A stretch of DNA of 64,000 nt from JACCTU01 sp963798985 (GCA_963798985.1 CAWCVL010000005.1:372001-436000), one strand, 5' to 3'; counted from the stretch's first letter, positions 46,703 to 56,772 are shown. Notes: generated by a model from the letters alone, not told the origin. Translations and numbers: made by a program.

Positions 46703-47370
46703 GCGACGAGCCGCTTCGGGTCGAGACGACGGGCGAGACCGTCGGCGAGGCGAAGTGGGCGGCGCTGCGGGAGCTCGAGCACCTTCACCCGGGTCTCGAC
46801 AAGGCGTCGGTTCGGTTCCAGGTGCTGAGCGAGGGGGAGCGCGGACTGCTCGGCGTCGGCTACACGCCGGCCCGCGTGGTCGCGGTCGCCGACGAGAGCG
46901 CTGTGCCCGGCGTCCGCGACGAGAGCGAACAGGCCGCGCAGGCGCGCGAGCTCGTGGCGCGGGTCGCCGAGGGGATCGGCGTGCGCTGTCGGATCGACGT
47001 GCGCGAGGACGAGGAGGCGATCCATGTCGTGTGCGGCGGCGCTGAGCTCGGGCTGCTGATCGGCAAGCACGGGCAGACGATCGACGCGATCCAGTACCTC
47101 GCGAACGCCGTCGCGCGCCGAGGGGGCGCCGAAGGAGCGAAGGACGTCGTCGTGGACGCCGCCGGCTATCGCGACCGGCGCCGCGCGACCCTCGAGACGA
47201 TGGCCGTGCGGGCGGCGCAGCGCGCGCTCGAGGACGGTCGCGTCGAGCTGGAGCCGATGACGTCGATCGAGCGCAAGATCGTCCACCTGCGGTTGAAGGA
47301 GTTTCCCGGCGTCGCGACGGCGAGCGAAGGCGCCGAGCCGAACCGGTTCGTCGTCGTGACGAGTGAGTGA
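46699..47370 (+). CDS. jag: Jag/KhpB RNA-binding protein (Jag_N, KH, R3H)
   Basis: Three domains are in order: Jag-N (VETTGETVGEAKWAALREL, residues ~7-60), a KH domain (residues ~90-155, with the GxxG loop in LLIGKHGQTIDAIQY), and an R3H domain (MTSIERKIVHLRLKEF) at the C-terminus. KhpB proteins bind RNA and affect cell wall growth in Gram-positive bacteria. It overlaps yidC by 4 bp and rsmG by 8 bp. Length is 223 residues. Confidence 0.93.
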   Translation: MSDEPLRVETTGETVGEAKWAALRELEHLHPGLDKASVRFQVLSEGERGLLGVGYTPARVVAVADESAVPGVRDESEQAAQARELVARVAEGIGVRCRIDVREDEEAIHVVCGGAELGLLIGKHGQTIDAIQYLANAVARRGGAEGAKDVVVDAAGYRDRRRATLETMAVRAAQRALEDGRVELEPMTSIERKIVHLRLKEFPGVATASEGAEPNRFVVVTSE

Positions 47371-47955
47371 CGAGCGCCTCCGGCGCTGGATCGCCCAGCT
47401 CGTCGCGACACCGGGACTGACCGCGATCAAGGATCCCGACGAAGCCTGGCGCGAGCACGTGGAGCGCTCGCTCGAGGCGGTCGGACGTCGTCTCGCGCTT
47501 CGACGGCGCGATCGTGGACGTCGGGTCGGGAGGCGGCTCGCCGGGGATCCCGCTTGCGACGGCGTTTCCGGACCGGGAGGTGACGCTCCTCGAGGCGCAG
47601 GAGCGGAAGGCCGAGGCGCTCGTGCGCCTCGCCGCTGAGTTCTCGAACGTGAGCGTGGTCAGGGGCCGGGCCGAGGAGCACGAGACGGACAGGTACGCGC
47701 GTCGCCGTCGCCCGTGCGCTCGCGCCGCCGCCGGTCGCCGCCGAGTGGTGCCTCCCGCTCGTTGCTCCGGGCGGCGCGGTCGTTCTCTACGTCGGGCCGA
47801 GCGCCGACCTCGACCACGTGCAGCGGGTCGCCGACCGTGTCGGGGGCGGCCGCGTCTCGGAGGAGCCCGGATTGCTCGTGATCCCGAAGATCGCGCACAC
47901 ACCGAAGGGTTTTCCGCGGCGGCCGGGGGTCGCGAAAAAGCGTCCGCTCGCCTGA
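47363..47955 (+). CDS. rsmG: 16S rRNA (guanine-N7)-methyltransferase RsmG (two frameshifts)
   Basis: RsmG methylates G527 of 16S rRNA with SAM. Visible are REHVERSLEAV, the SAM-binding VDVGSGGGSPGIPLA, TLLEAQERKAEAL and the C-terminal KGFPRRPGVAKKRPL. Extra bases near 47482 and 47705 split it into three frames; corrected length is about 196 residues. The start is GTG at 47363, overlapping jag. Loss of rsmG is tolerated and gives low-level streptomycin resistance, but two shifts in a window full of similar ones are more likely errors. Confidence 0.88.
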
Positions 47956-47956
47956 G

Positions 47957-47962
47957 TAGGCT
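47957..47962 (+). promoter_or_regulatory. putative -10 box of parA-parB
   Basis: TAGGCT lies 6 nt before the parA GTG at 47969 and begins 2 bases after the rsmG stop. It would give parAB a leaderless message separate from the rpmH operon. Confidence 0.5.
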
Positions 47963-47968
47963 GGCCGG

Positions 47969-48721
47969 GTGGCGAGGATCTATGCGGTTGCGAACCAGAA
48001 GGGCGGCGTCGGGAAGACCACGACGGCGGTGAACCTCGCCGCCTGTCTCGCGGAGGCGGGCGAGAAGTCGCTCGTCGTCGACCTCGATCCGCAGGCGAAC
48101 GCGACGTCCGGCCTCGGCGAGAGCGCGAACGGGACGTCGAGCTACGACCTGCTCGACGGGGTTCCGCTCTCGGAGCTCGCGAAGCCGACCCGCTTCGCGA
48201 ACCTCTCGCTGGTGGCGTCCAAGCCGGCGCTCGCCGGCGCGGTCGTCGAGCTCGCGCGCCGCGACAACGGCGATCGCTACCTCGCGGAGTCGCTCGCGGA
48301 GGGAACCGACGCGTACGAGTACGTCTTCCTCGACTGCCCGCCGTCGCTCGGGCCGCTGACGGTCAACGCGCTCGCCGCGGCGGACCGCGTGCTCGTGCCG
48401 GTGCAGGCCGAGTACTACGCGCTCGAGGGGCTCGCGGAGATCATGCGCTCGATCGAGCTGGTGAAGACACGCCTCAACCCGCGCCTCGGTGTCGCCGGCC
48501 TCTTGCTGACGATGGTCGACTCGCGCACCCGGCTCGCCCAGGACGTCGAGCGTGAGGTGCGCACGCACTTCGGCGACCTCGTCTTCCGGACGACCGTCCC
48601 CCGCTCGGTCCGGCTTGCCGAAGCGCCGAGCCACGGACTCCCCGCGATCGCGTACGACCGCCGTTCACCCGGCGCCGACGCGTACTGGAAGGTGGCGATG
48701 GAGCTTGTCGAGCGCGCCTAA
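47969..48721 (+). CDS. parA: chromosome-partitioning ATPase ParA (Soj)
   Basis: ParA forms ATP-bound dimers on DNA that move ParB-parS complexes. The deviant Walker A is NQKGGVGKTTTAVNLA, with the signature Lys, DLDPQANATSGLG follows, and the Walker B region is VFLDCPPSLG. Length is 250 residues and intact. The GTG at 47969 follows a TAGGCT box at 6-nt spacing. Its stop overlaps the parB start by 17 bp. Confidence 0.96.
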   Translation: MARIYAVANQKGGVGKTTTAVNLAACLAEAGEKSLVVDLDPQANATSGLGESANGTSSYDLLDGVPLSELAKPTRFANLSLVASKPALAGAVVELARRDNGDRYLAESLAEGTDAYEYVFLDCPPSLGPLTVNALAAADRVLVPVQAEYYALEGLAEIMRSIELVKTRLNPRLGVAGLLLTMVDSRTRLAQDVEREVRTHFGDLVFRTTVPRSVRLAEAPSHGLPAIAYDRRSPGADAYWKVAMELVERA

Positions 48722-49578
48722 ACGAAAGGGCCTGGGCAAGGGCCTCGAGGTCCTGATCGGCGGTCGCGACGGCGGTCAGGAGCTGGCCGAGCTGCCCGTC
48801 GACCAGATCCACCCGAACCCGCGGCAGCCGCGCCGGCGCTTCGAGCCCGATGCGGCCACAGGACTTGCCTCCTCCGTCCGCGCGCAGGGCCTGCTCCAGC
48901 CGGTCGTCGTTCGGCCCCGCGCCGAGGGCGGCTGGGAGCTGATCGCCGGCGAGCGTCGCTGGCGCGCCGCCAAGGACGCCGGGCTGCCGCAACCTGCCCG
49001 CCTTGATCCGAACGGCCGACGATCGCGACTCGCTGCTCCTGTCCCTCGTCGAGAACGTCGCCCGCGAGCAGCTCTCCGCGGTCGAGGAAGCGCGGGCCTA
49101 CGCGGTGCTGCTCGACGAGTTCGGGCTCAGCCTCGGCGGTGTGGCCGAGCGGGTGGGCAAAGCCAAGTCCACCGTCTCGAACCGGGTGCGTCTGCTCGAG
49201 CTCCCCGAGGACGTCCTCTGGATGCTTGCCCGCGGCGACCTGACCGAGCGGCACGCCCGCGCCGTGCTCGCGGTCCCGGATCGCGAGGGCCAGAAGAAGC
49301 TCGCGAAGCGGATCGTGGAGCAGGGGCTGTCCGCCCGAGCCGCCGAGCGTGCCGCGCAGGACGCCGGCGCGAAGCGCAAGCCGCGCAAGAAGAGCGCCGT
49401 CGACCCGGCCCTCGCCGGCCGCGTTCGCGAGGCCTTCGAGCGGGCGACCGGCTTCCAGGCCCGCGTCGGCCCCGGCCAGGTCGTCGTCGAGTTCCGGGAC
49501 GAGCACGAGCTCGAGGAGCTCGCCGAGGCGCTCGAGAATTTGACGGCGGCTACACTGCGGCCTGCTTCGGGCGATTAG
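48705..49578 (+). CDS. parB: chromosome-partitioning protein ParB (one frameshift)
   Basis: ParB is a CTP-dependent clamp that loads at parS. The N-terminal region has IHPNPRQPRRRF and the CTP-binding GERRWRAA; then SLVENVAREQLSAVEEARAY and the HTH VAERVGKAKSTVSNRV. The C-terminal dimerisation domain ends GDQ-free, with LTAATLRPASGD. An extra base near 48991 breaks the frame right after the GERR box; corrected length is about 290 residues. I chose TTG 48705 (MSSAPKRKGLGKGL), the family start. Its stop lies inside the tRNA-Ile gene. Confidence 0.92.
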
Positions 49579-49642
49579 CTCAGTTGGTTAGAGCGCCGCT
49601 CTGATAAGGCGGAGGTCCGTGGTTCGAATCCACGATCGCCCA
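49569..49642 (+). tRNA. tRNA-Ile (anticodon GAT)
   Basis: All four arms fold: acceptor GGGCGAT with ATCGCCC, D stem GCTC/GAGC, anticodon loop CTGATAA, T stem CGTGG/CCACG with TTCGAAT loop. The discriminator is A and no CCA is encoded. Its first 10 bases overlap the parB 3' end (the parB TAG is bases 8-10 of the tRNA). A terminator hairpin follows 5 bp downstream. Confidence 0.98.
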
Positions 49643-49647
49643 CTCCG

Positions 49648-49672
49648 AACGCCGGCCCGCGCCGGCGTTTTC
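49648..49672 (+). terminator. intrinsic terminator after tRNA-Ile
   Basis: AACGCCGGC and GCCGGCGTT form a perfect 9-bp stem around CCGC, followed by a T-rich tail. It should end transcription of parAB-tRNA. Confidence 0.85.
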
Positions 49673-49700
49673 GCGTTCGTTTGGGGAAAAAGCCCTGAGC

Positions 49701-49706
49701 TAGACT
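49701..49706 (+). promoter_or_regulatory. putative -10 box of the bifunctional-nuclease-like gene
   Basis: TAGACT lies 19 nt before the ATG at 49726, with GAGGAG between as ribosome site. The 13 bases CTAGACTCAGACG also occur in front of the M28-like gene (minus strand, 62526-62538). Confidence 0.45.
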
Positions 49707-49725
49707 CAGACGAGGAGCCGTCCGG

Positions 49726-50229
49726 ATGCATGAGATGGACATCTACGGGGTCAGTTTCGACCTGGTGGGCAAGCAGCCGATCGTCCTGCTCAAGACGAAG
49801 GACGGCAACCGGTACCTGCCGATCTGGATCGGCCAGCCTGAGGCGGCCGCGATCCTGATGAAGCTCCAGGGTGCGTCGACGCCGCGACCGATGACGCACG
49901 ACCTGCTGACGGAGATCCTGAGCGAGCTCGACGCGCGCATCACGCGGATCACCGTGACCGAGCTTCGCGAGAACACGTTCTACGCGCAGGTCACGGTGCA
50001 GCTGGACGGAACGGAGGTCGAGGTCGACTCGCGGCCGTCCGACGCGATCGCGCTCGCGATTCGCGCCGAGGCGCCGATCTTCGCTGCCGACCAGGTGATC
50101 GAGGAGTCCGCGATCGAGTTCGAGGGCGACGAGGTGAACGAGGAGGAGATCGTCTCCGAGTTCAAGCGGTTCCTCGAGGAGGTCTCACCGGAGCAGTTCG
50201 CCGAGATCGACGACGACGACGACCGCTAG
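49726..50229 (+). CDS. bifunctional nuclease domain (DUF151/BFN) protein
   Basis: The 167-residue protein matches the BFN family: IVLLKTKDGNRYLPIWIGQP at the N-terminus, then MTHDLLTEILSELDARI, the strand YAQVTVQLDGTEVEVDSRPS and SDAIALAIRAEAPIFA. Plant and thermophile members have been reported as nucleases, but the reaction in bacteria is not settled. The C-terminal tail is strongly acidic (EIDDDDDR). The ATG at 49726 follows GAGGAG. It is followed by a convergent gene after 3 bp. Confidence 0.88.
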   Translation: MHEMDIYGVSFDLVGKQPIVLLKTKDGNRYLPIWIGQPEAAAILMKLQGASTPRPMTHDLLTEILSELDARITRITVTELRENTFYAQVTVQLDGTEVEVDSRPSDAIALAIRAEAPIFAADQVIEESAIEFEGDEVNEEEIVSEFKRFLEEVSPEQFAEIDDDDDR

Positions 50230-50232
50230 GCG

Positions 50233-50922
50233 TCAGTTCGTGGCGGAAGACAACGCCGCGGCTGTGACCGCGATCGCGTTGAACGTCGCGTGGAGCGCAT
50301 AGCCCGGGAGGACGCTGCCGCTCACCTCGCGCATCACCGCGAGCCCGAGGCCGAGGAGAAAGATCAGCGCGAAGCCCTCGACCAGGCCGTGCACCGCGGC
50401 AAACGCCGCAGCCGATCCGACCACCGCGACGGCACGGCCGAACGGGCGGAGGAGCGTGAAGCCGATCCCGCGGAAGAGCAGCTCCTCGACGAACGGGCCG
50501 ACGAGCACGACGAGCACGAGGTTGGCCGCGAAGACCAGCTGGTCCGGAGGAGGCCACTCGTCCGGGACGAGCCCCTGCTCGTTCGACGGGTTCAGCCCGA
50601 GCGCGCTCAGGACGCCGCCCACGGCGACGACGAGCAGGAAGGTGCCCACCGCGATCAGGGCGGAGCGGCCCACGCGACGGGGGGCGTGCAACGCAAGGAG
50701 CTGTCGCGCGCCGGCGGCGAGCCCGAGCGCGATCGCGCCGAGGAGGATCCACTGCGTGAGGCTCGCGGCCGCGAAGCTCCCGCTGTAGAGGGGGTCGTCG
50801 ACGGGTTCGGAGTCGGCGACGTAGCGGCCGTACAGCTGCGCGAAGGTCAGCAGCGCGATGAGGGCGAGCCAGATCGCGAGCCTCGTCGGGTGGATCGCCC
50901 GCTCTCGTTGACTGGCGGCCAC
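50233..50922 (-). CDS. CPBP family intramembrane glutamic endopeptidase
   Basis: About seven hydrophobic segments fill the 229 residues. The protease motifs are in place: the two Glu in VEELLFRGIGFTLL (EExxxR), the first His in AAVHGLVEG and the second His in LHATFNAIAV. Relatives cleave prenylated or lipid-bound peptides, or confer bacteriocin self-immunity; the substrate here is unknown. The GTG at 50922 has GGGAGG only 3 nt upstream, closer than usual, with a TATCAT box before it. Confidence 0.9.
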   Translation of the reverse strand: MAASQRERAIHPTRLAIWLALIALLTFAQLYGRYVADSEPVDDPLYSGSFAAASLTQWILLGAIALGLAAGARQLLALHAPRRVGRSALIAVGTFLLVVAVGGVLSALGLNPSNEQGLVPDEWPPPDQLVFAANLVLVVLVGPFVEELLFRGIGFTLLRPFGRAVAVVGSAAAFAAVHGLVEGFALIFLLGLGLAVMREVSGSVLPGYALHATFNAIAVTAAALSSATN

Positions 50923-50943
50923 CTTCCTCCCGATGATACGGGG
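50923..50943. promoter_or_regulatory. 21-bp divergent promoter gap
   Basis: TATCAT (minus, 10 nt before the CPBP GTG) and GATGAT (plus, 6 nt before the DUF2203 GTG) overlap in this gap. Neither direction has space for a normal leader. Confidence 0.3.
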
Positions 50944-51349
50944 GTGGCGCCGAGACACTTCACCCGCGAGGAGGCGAACGCTGCTGCTCGCGCAGGTTCG
51001 TCCGCTGACCGAGCAGCTCGTCGAGCACCGGGCGGCGCTCGCGGCAGCGCAGTCAGAGCGGAAGCAGCTCGCGCTCCAGATCGCGGGGAACGGCGGTGGG
51101 GTCGACGTGACGGCCGCGGCCACACTCGACGAGCAGATCGCCCGCGAACACGCCGGCGTCGCCCGCTGCGCCAACGCCATTCACGAGCTCGGCGGGGTCG
51201 TGAAGGACCCGGACGCAGGGCTCGTCGACTTCCCCGCGCAGGTCGACGGCGTCGAGGCGTTCCTGTGCTGGCGCCTCGGCGAGGACGAAATCGCCTACTG
51301 GCACGGCATCGACGAGGGCTTCCCCGGCAGGAAGGCGCTCGATCCCTAG
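50944..51349 (+). CDS. DUF2203 family protein (one frameshift)
   Basis: The family has no known function. Hallmarks are APRHFTREEAN at the start, VRPLTEQLVEHR in a helical segment, and the C-terminal LVDFPAQVDGVEAFLCWRLG followed by DEIAYWHG. An extra base near 50993 shifts the first 17 residues; corrected length is about 134. The GTG at 50944 lies 6 nt after GATGAT. The MscS-type channel gene follows 13 bp downstream, so they may be co-transcribed. Confidence 0.82.
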
Positions 51350-51362
51350 GGAATAGACGCGG

Positions 51363-52082
51363 ATGGACTGGGATCGCATCGCGATCGCCGCCGCCTTCGT
51401 GCTCGTCGCGATCGTCGCAGCGCGGCTCGTCGACCGCCGGATGGCGCGCCGCACGCTCGACCCTGTGGTGGCGACTCGTTACCGCGTTCTGAGGCGGACC
51501 ATCACGACCGCGATCATCTCGGTCGGGGTCCTCTCGGCGCTGCTGACGATCCCGGCGGTGCGCGCGATCGCCGGCGGGGTGCTCGCGTCGACGGCGATCC
51601 TCGGGCTCATTCTCGGGCTCGCGGCCCAGAGGACGCTCTCGAACTTCGTTGCCGGGATCCTGATCGCAGTCGCGCAGCCGTTTCGGCTGGGCGACCTGAT
51701 CACCGTGGACGACCAGAGCGGCCGGGTGGAGGAGATCGGCCTCACGTACACCTTCATCCGCCTGGCCGACGGGGCCCGCCTCGTGGTCCCGAACGACACG
51801 CTGGCCTCGGATACCATCCGGAACTCGACAATTCGGAGCGTGAACACGGTGGCAGAGATCAAGGTGCAGGTGCCGCTCGCGCAGGACGTTGCCGCCGCCG
51901 TGGACGCACTTCGCGAGGAGATCGCCCAGTACGACGGCGCGCAGGTCGTCCTGAGCGGGCTGGAAGGAGACGCGACGCTCACCGTCCGCGTGCCGTCGCC
52001 GCACGGCAACGCCGAGGAGTTCGAGCACGAGCTCCGGCTTCGCGCGCACCAACGGCTGCGTGAGGAAGGCGTGCTCGGGTGA
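51363..52082 (+). CDS. small-conductance mechanosensitive channel (MscS family)
   Basis: The 239-residue protein shows membrane segments at about residues 7-24, 46-66 and 70-100. The third is the pore helix, LGLAAQRTLSNFVAGILIA, followed by the MscS beta domain (FRLGDLITVDDQSGRVEEIG) and VPNDTLASDTIRN. The cytoplasmic tail is short. It should open under membrane tension to relieve osmotic shock. The GTG start of the PBP gene overlaps its stop. Confidence 0.92.
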   Translation: MDWDRIAIAAAFVLVAIVAARLVDRRMARRTLDPVVATRYRVLRRTITTAIISVGVLSALLTIPAVRAIAGGVLASTAILGLILGLAAQRTLSNFVAGILIAVAQPFRLGDLITVDDQSGRVEEIGLTYTFIRLADGARLVVPNDTLASDTIRNSTIRSVNTVAEIKVQVPLAQDVAAAVDALREEIAQYDGAQVVLSGLEGDATLTVRVPSPHGNAEEFEHELRLRAHQRLREEGVLG

Positions 52083-54215
52083 GCCCGCGGCTGCCCGGCC
52101 TTCCGGAGCCGCACGAGCTCGGCCGCCGTCGCCGGCGCAATCGGCGTCGCGCGACGCGTCGGCACAAGCAGAAGCTTGCGCTGCTCGTTGTCGCCGCGGT
52201 CGCACTCGTTCTCGTCGTCCTTCCGGCCGGCGGAGCCGGCGGTGCGGCGGTCGATCTGCGCGAAGGTGGACCTGGACGACCTGAAGGCAATCGGGACCGA
52301 GGAGAACTCCTTCATCTACGCGGCGGACAACTCGCTGCTCGGCTCGATCCCCGCGGAGAAGAACCGCCAGCCGGTGACGATCGACCGCATCAGCGAGTGG
52401 GTGCCGAAGGCGTCGGTCGCGATCGAGGACCGCCGCTTCTTCAAGCACGACGGCGTCGACGTCGAAGGGATCGCCCGGGCTGCGTACACGAACCTTCGCG
52501 AGCAGCGCGTGGCCGAGGGCGGCTCGACGATCACCCAGCAGCTCGTGCGCAACCTCTACATCTCGCGCGAGCGGACGCTGGAGCGAAAGCTGCGCGAGGC
52601 GTGTCTCGCGATCAAGCTCGAGCGGGCGTACTCGAAGGAATGGATCCTGACGGGCTACATGAACCAGGTCTACTACGGCAACCACGCATACGGCATCGAG
52701 GCCGCAGCGCGCACGTACTTCTCGCTGCCTGCGCGCAAGCTCTCGCTGACCCAGTCGGCGCTGCTCGCAGGCTTGCCGCAGGCGCCGTCGACCTACGACC
52801 CGTTCCTGCAGCCCGACCGAGCCCTGGGCCGCCGCGACGAAGTACTGCGCGCGATGTTCGCGACCGGGGCGATCACATCCGCCGAGTTCAACGTCGCGAT
52901 CGCGAACCGCAAGCTCGGTCTCAAGCCGGGCAAGCTGTACCGCCGGATCCGCGAGCCGTACTTCTTCCGCTACGTCTACAACGAGCTCGTCAAGGAATAC
53001 GGCGCCGCGACCGTGCGCACCGGCGGCCTCCGCGTGTACACGACCGTCGACCGCAGGCTGCAGATCGCCGCACAGCAGGCGATCAAGAACACGCTGCCGT
53101 ACAAGGACGACCCCGCCGCGGCGGTCGTGTCGATCGACCCGAAGACCGGTGCGATTCGCGCGATGGTCGCCGTGACGCCGCAGCGCGTCAAGAATCAGTA
53201 CAACCTCGTCTCGCAAGGACGTCGGCAGGCGGGCTCGACGTTCAAGACGTTCGTGTTGACCGCGGCCGTCGAACAGGGCGTGAACCCCGACACGACGTAC
53301 TACCGTTCGGGCCCGTTCCGCTACCAGCCGGATCCGCTGACGGAGCCCTGGGAGGTCGAGACGTACAGCAAGAGCTACCTCGGCCCGACGTCGATCTCTC
53401 GCGCGACGCTGGCCTCCGACAACACGGTGTTCGCGCAGTTGACGCTCGACCTCGGCCCGGAAAACGTTGCGGCGGTCGCTCGGAAGATGGGTGTCACCGT
53501 GCCTCGGGAGGAGATCGTGCCGGCGATGGGGCTCGGCTCGATCTCGGTCTCGCCGCTCGAGATGGCTTCCGCGTATGCAACGCTCGCCTCCGGCGGGATC
53601 TACTCGAAGCCGATGGCGATCCGGAAGGTCGTGTTCTCGGACGGCAAGGAGGACACGAACACGGACTGGGGCAAGCCGAAGCGCAAGCGCGTGCTGGCCG
53701 ACTGGGTCGCCTACGAGGTGACGCAGATCCTCGAGGACAACGTCTACTCGGGGACCGGCGTCGGTGCGCAGATCGGCCGCCCCGTGGCGGGCAAGACCGG
53801 CACGACGGACAATCACGCCGACGCATGGTTCGCGGGGTTCACCCCCCAGCTCGAGACGGTCGTGTGGGTCGGCTATCCACAAGGCCAGATCCCGATGATG
53901 AGCGTGCACGGGATCTCGGTCGCGGGCGGAACGTTTCCCGCCGACATCTGGCGCCGGTTCATGCTCGTCGCCATGGAGAATCGGGCCGTGTTCGAGTGGC
54001 TGCAGCCAAACCACAGCCCGGAGTGGCGGCCCTTCGAGCAGGGGCAGTACGCGGTGGAGTTCGTCGAGCCCCCGGCGCCGGCGACGACCGGAACGACCAC
54101 CGGCGCGCCGGAGCCACCGCCCGCCGAGCCGCCGCCTGCGCCGGTGGAGCCGCCACCGACGACCGAGCCGCCTCCGCCGACCGCGCCTCCGCCTCCGCCT
54201 CCGCCTACCCCATGA
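52079..54215 (+). CDS. class A penicillin-binding protein (one frameshift)
   Basis: Both enzymatic domains are present. The glycosyltransferase GT51 shows EDRRFFKHDGVD, GGSTITQQLVRN and RKLREACLAIKLE. The transpeptidase shows the nucleophile in GSTFKTFVL (SxxK), SDN (LASDNTVFAQ) and KTGTTD. The N-terminus has a basic stretch and a membrane anchor (residues ~30-50). The tail of about 60 residues is Pro/Glu/Thr-rich. An extra base near 52250 lies just after the anchor; corrected length is about 711. GTG at 52079 overlaps the MscS stop. It polymerises and cross-links peptidoglycan outside the membrane. Confidence 0.93.
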
Positions 54216-55401
54216 CGGCCTGACCCGGCTCGCGCCGGGACTCCTCGTCCTCGCCTGCGTCGCGGGCTGCACGGCGCTCGCCTGGCCCGGCGACTCGCCG
54301 ATCGTCCCGCAGGCGGGGGGTGCGCTGGTCGGTAGCGCCGGTTGGGCCTGGGCGTTCCTCGCGCTGCTCGCGCTGGCGTTCGTCGCGTACGTGGCGGGAC
54401 TTCACCGGCTCGCACGAGGCGGCGTGCCGCTCCGAGGCGTGGTCGTCCTCGCGCTCGCCGTGCAGCTCGTGCCGCTGGGAGCGCCGCTCATGCTCTCGAG
54501 CGACGCGTGGACGTACTGGATGTACGGGCGGATCGCAGCCGTCCATGACGCGAACCCCTACGAGGACCCGCCGTCGGCGTTTCCCGACGACCCGGCGTAC
54601 GAATGGGCCGGCGAGCATTGGCGCGACTCGACGTCCGTCTACGCGCCGGGGTTCACGCTCGCCTCCGAGCCGATCGCCCTGGTCGCCGGGGAGTCGCACG
54701 ACGCGGCGGCGTGGCTCTACAAGGCGCTCGCGGCGCTCGCTGCCTGCGCGACGGTCCTGCTGGCCGCGCGGTTTGCCGCACGACCCGCGCTCGCCGCCGC
54801 GTTTGTCGGTTGGAACCCGCTGCTCGCGGTGCACCTCGCAGGTGGGGGTCACAACGACGCGTGGGTCGGCGCGCTGCTGCTCGCCGCGCTTGCGACGCAG
54901 GCGGGGGGCGTCGCCTGGGCGCTCGGGACCGCCGTGAAGTGGATCCCGCTCGTGCTGCTCCCGTTGCAGGCGCTCGCGGCGCGCCGCCGGGCCGGGCTCG
55001 GTGCGTTCGCCGTCGTTTCGGCAGCGGTCGCTGCGCTCGCGACGTTGCGCTACGGCTTCGCGTGGCTCGACGCGTTCGGACCGCTCGCCGACAACGCGAA
55101 GGAGACGACGAGCTTCGCACTCCCGCACCGCCTCTCGCAGCTCGGGGTACCAGAAAGCGCCGCCATCGCGCTCTTCGCAGCGCTCTTCGCGCTCACGTAT
55201 GTCGTGCTCGCTCGGGAGGCGTGGCGCGGCCGTGCACGGCTCGCGCTCGCGTCGGTTGCGTTGCTCGCGTGCGCGCCGTACGTCACGCCGTGGTACCTCG
55301 CGTGGGTCGTGCCGCTCGCGGCGGTCGAGGAGGACAAGCTCGCGCGCGGGCTCGCGCTCGCCCTTACGGCGTACCTGCTGCCGCAGACGATTCCCGTCTG
55401 A
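54212..55401 (+). CDS. polyprenyl-phosphate-dependent GT87-like membrane glycosyltransferase (start frame broken)
   Basis: The protein is strongly hydrophobic with about nine to ten membrane segments and motifs of the DUF2029/GT87 mannosyltransferases: MLSSDAWTYWMYGRIAAVHD, ANPYEDPPSAFPDD and GGGHNDAWVGALLLA. The Asp in SSDAW is the likely catalytic residue. These use polyprenol-linked sugars on the outer membrane face. The start is uncertain. ATG 54212 (MTA) overlaps the PBP stop but needs one missing base near 54219 to join the main frame; alternatively CTG 54220 starts it. Length about 396 residues. Confidence 0.82.
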
Positions 55402-56772
55402 ACACGAGCACCCCGTCCTCGTCGAAGACGAGCTGCCAGCGCGGGTCACGCGCGCAGCCGCGCGATCTCGCGCGCGTAGGGCTCGGGTGCGAAGCGGTCG
55501 AGGTAACCGGGCGAGCGCTCGTCCACGGCGATCCAGGTCGCGTCCCCACGGATCGGGAAGCTCAGGAAGCGGCGTGCGGCCCGAAAGGTGCGCGCCGAGC
55601 GAGTTCGAGGCCGACACGACCGCGTCGTCCGGGACGAGCCGCAGCCCACGCGCCGCCGTTTGGTCGTGGCCGTCGATCAGTGCGGCGTCGGCCTGGAGGT
55701 CCTCGCCACCTGGGATCGCTCCCCAGAGTGGGATCGCGCCGAGCACGAAGTTGGACGCGAGGACGAGCGCGACCAGCGGCTTGACGATCGGTCGCTCCAG
55801 CCGCGCGGCCGCGAAGATCGCCGCGGCGAAGAGCGCGGGCACGAGCGGTGCGACGTAGTGGAAGTGGATCGACGTCTGCGTGTCCGTCGCGGAGAGCAGG
55901 TTGAGTGCGAGGTCGGGCAGCGCCGGCAGCAGCGCGAGCGGCGCTGCGAGCGGCAGGAACGCCAGCGGCACGAGCAGCGCGAGCAGGTAGGCGAGCCCCT
56001 CCCGATCGGCGAGCGCGCGCGCGACCGCCACCGGGTCGGTGACGAGCGTCTTCAGGATCCCGGTCGGCGACCCTCCGACCTCGTCGTACCGTCCGTCGAA
56101 CGGTCCGCCGCCGGTGTTGTAGTGCTCGACGACGCCGAGCGCGAACACCGCGAGAGCGACTCCGGCGAGCGCGATCGTGATCCCCGCAACTCGCCGTCTG
56201 CGTGCCAGTGCGTACCAGAGGCCGAGCCCCGCGACGGCCAGGGGGATCTCTTCCTTGGTCGTGCACGCGAGCGCCGCGCAGATCGCGAACGGAACAAGGC
56301 GATCCTCGTCGAGGAACCAGAACGCGAACAGCAGCAGCGGGCACGCGAGCGCGACGGGATGGAAGTCGGAGAGCGCAACCCATTGCGTTGCGGGGAACAG
56401 CAGGTAGGCGAGCGCGAAGCCGAGTCCCGCGCGTTCGGAGGCGAGGTGCTTGCGCGCGAGCCAGAAAACGGGCAGCGCCCCGAGTGCGAGCGCGACCGAC
56501 TGCGCGACGAGCAGCCCCTCCGGGCTCGGCCAGAGAAGCCAGAGCGGCGCGAAGAGGACGAGGATCGGATCGAAGTGTGACGCGAGGCGCGTCGTCTGCT
56601 CTCCGGCGAGGTTCGTGACGGCGAGCGGGTCGCCGTGGGCCGTCGACCACACGGCCTGCACCATGTTCCCGAGGTCGAAGCGACCCGTCTCGAACGAGCG
56701 ATGCCGGAGCACGGCGAGGGCGCCGAAGCCGGCTGCGAAGGCCGAGATCGCAAGCGCGAGCGCCCGGTTCAC
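55364..56772 (-). CDS. DUF2079 multi-pass membrane protein (two frameshifts)
   Basis: The 468-residue protein begins ALALAISAFAAGFGALAVL and has about ten membrane segments. HRSFETGRFDLGNMVQAVW and the ATQWVALSDFHPVALACPLL loop are typical of DUF2079, a family related to GT-C glycosyltransferases; its sugar and donor are unknown. Extra bases near 55580 and 55448 break the soluble C-terminal tail. GTG at 56772 overlaps the stop of the GT4 gene. Its end overlaps the convergent GT87-like gene by 38 bp. Confidence 0.84.

Noticed and set aside
45683..48634. 983-codon open frame antisense to yidC-jag-rsmG-parA
   Set aside because: It covers four well-supported genes on the other strand, is dominated by Arg/Ala/Gly low-complexity runs and shows no domain. 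GC-rich codon bias creates such shadows.
54212..54222. 3-codon leader peptide ATG-ACG-GCC-TGA before the GT87-like gene
   Set aside because: The N-terminus reads naturally across it if one base is missing, and such indels are common here; a regulatory leader has no support.
50847..54272. 1141-codon minus-strand open frame opposite MscS and PBP genes
   Set aside because: The plus strand carries clear MscS and PBP motifs throughout; this frame has none and is compositionally a shadow.
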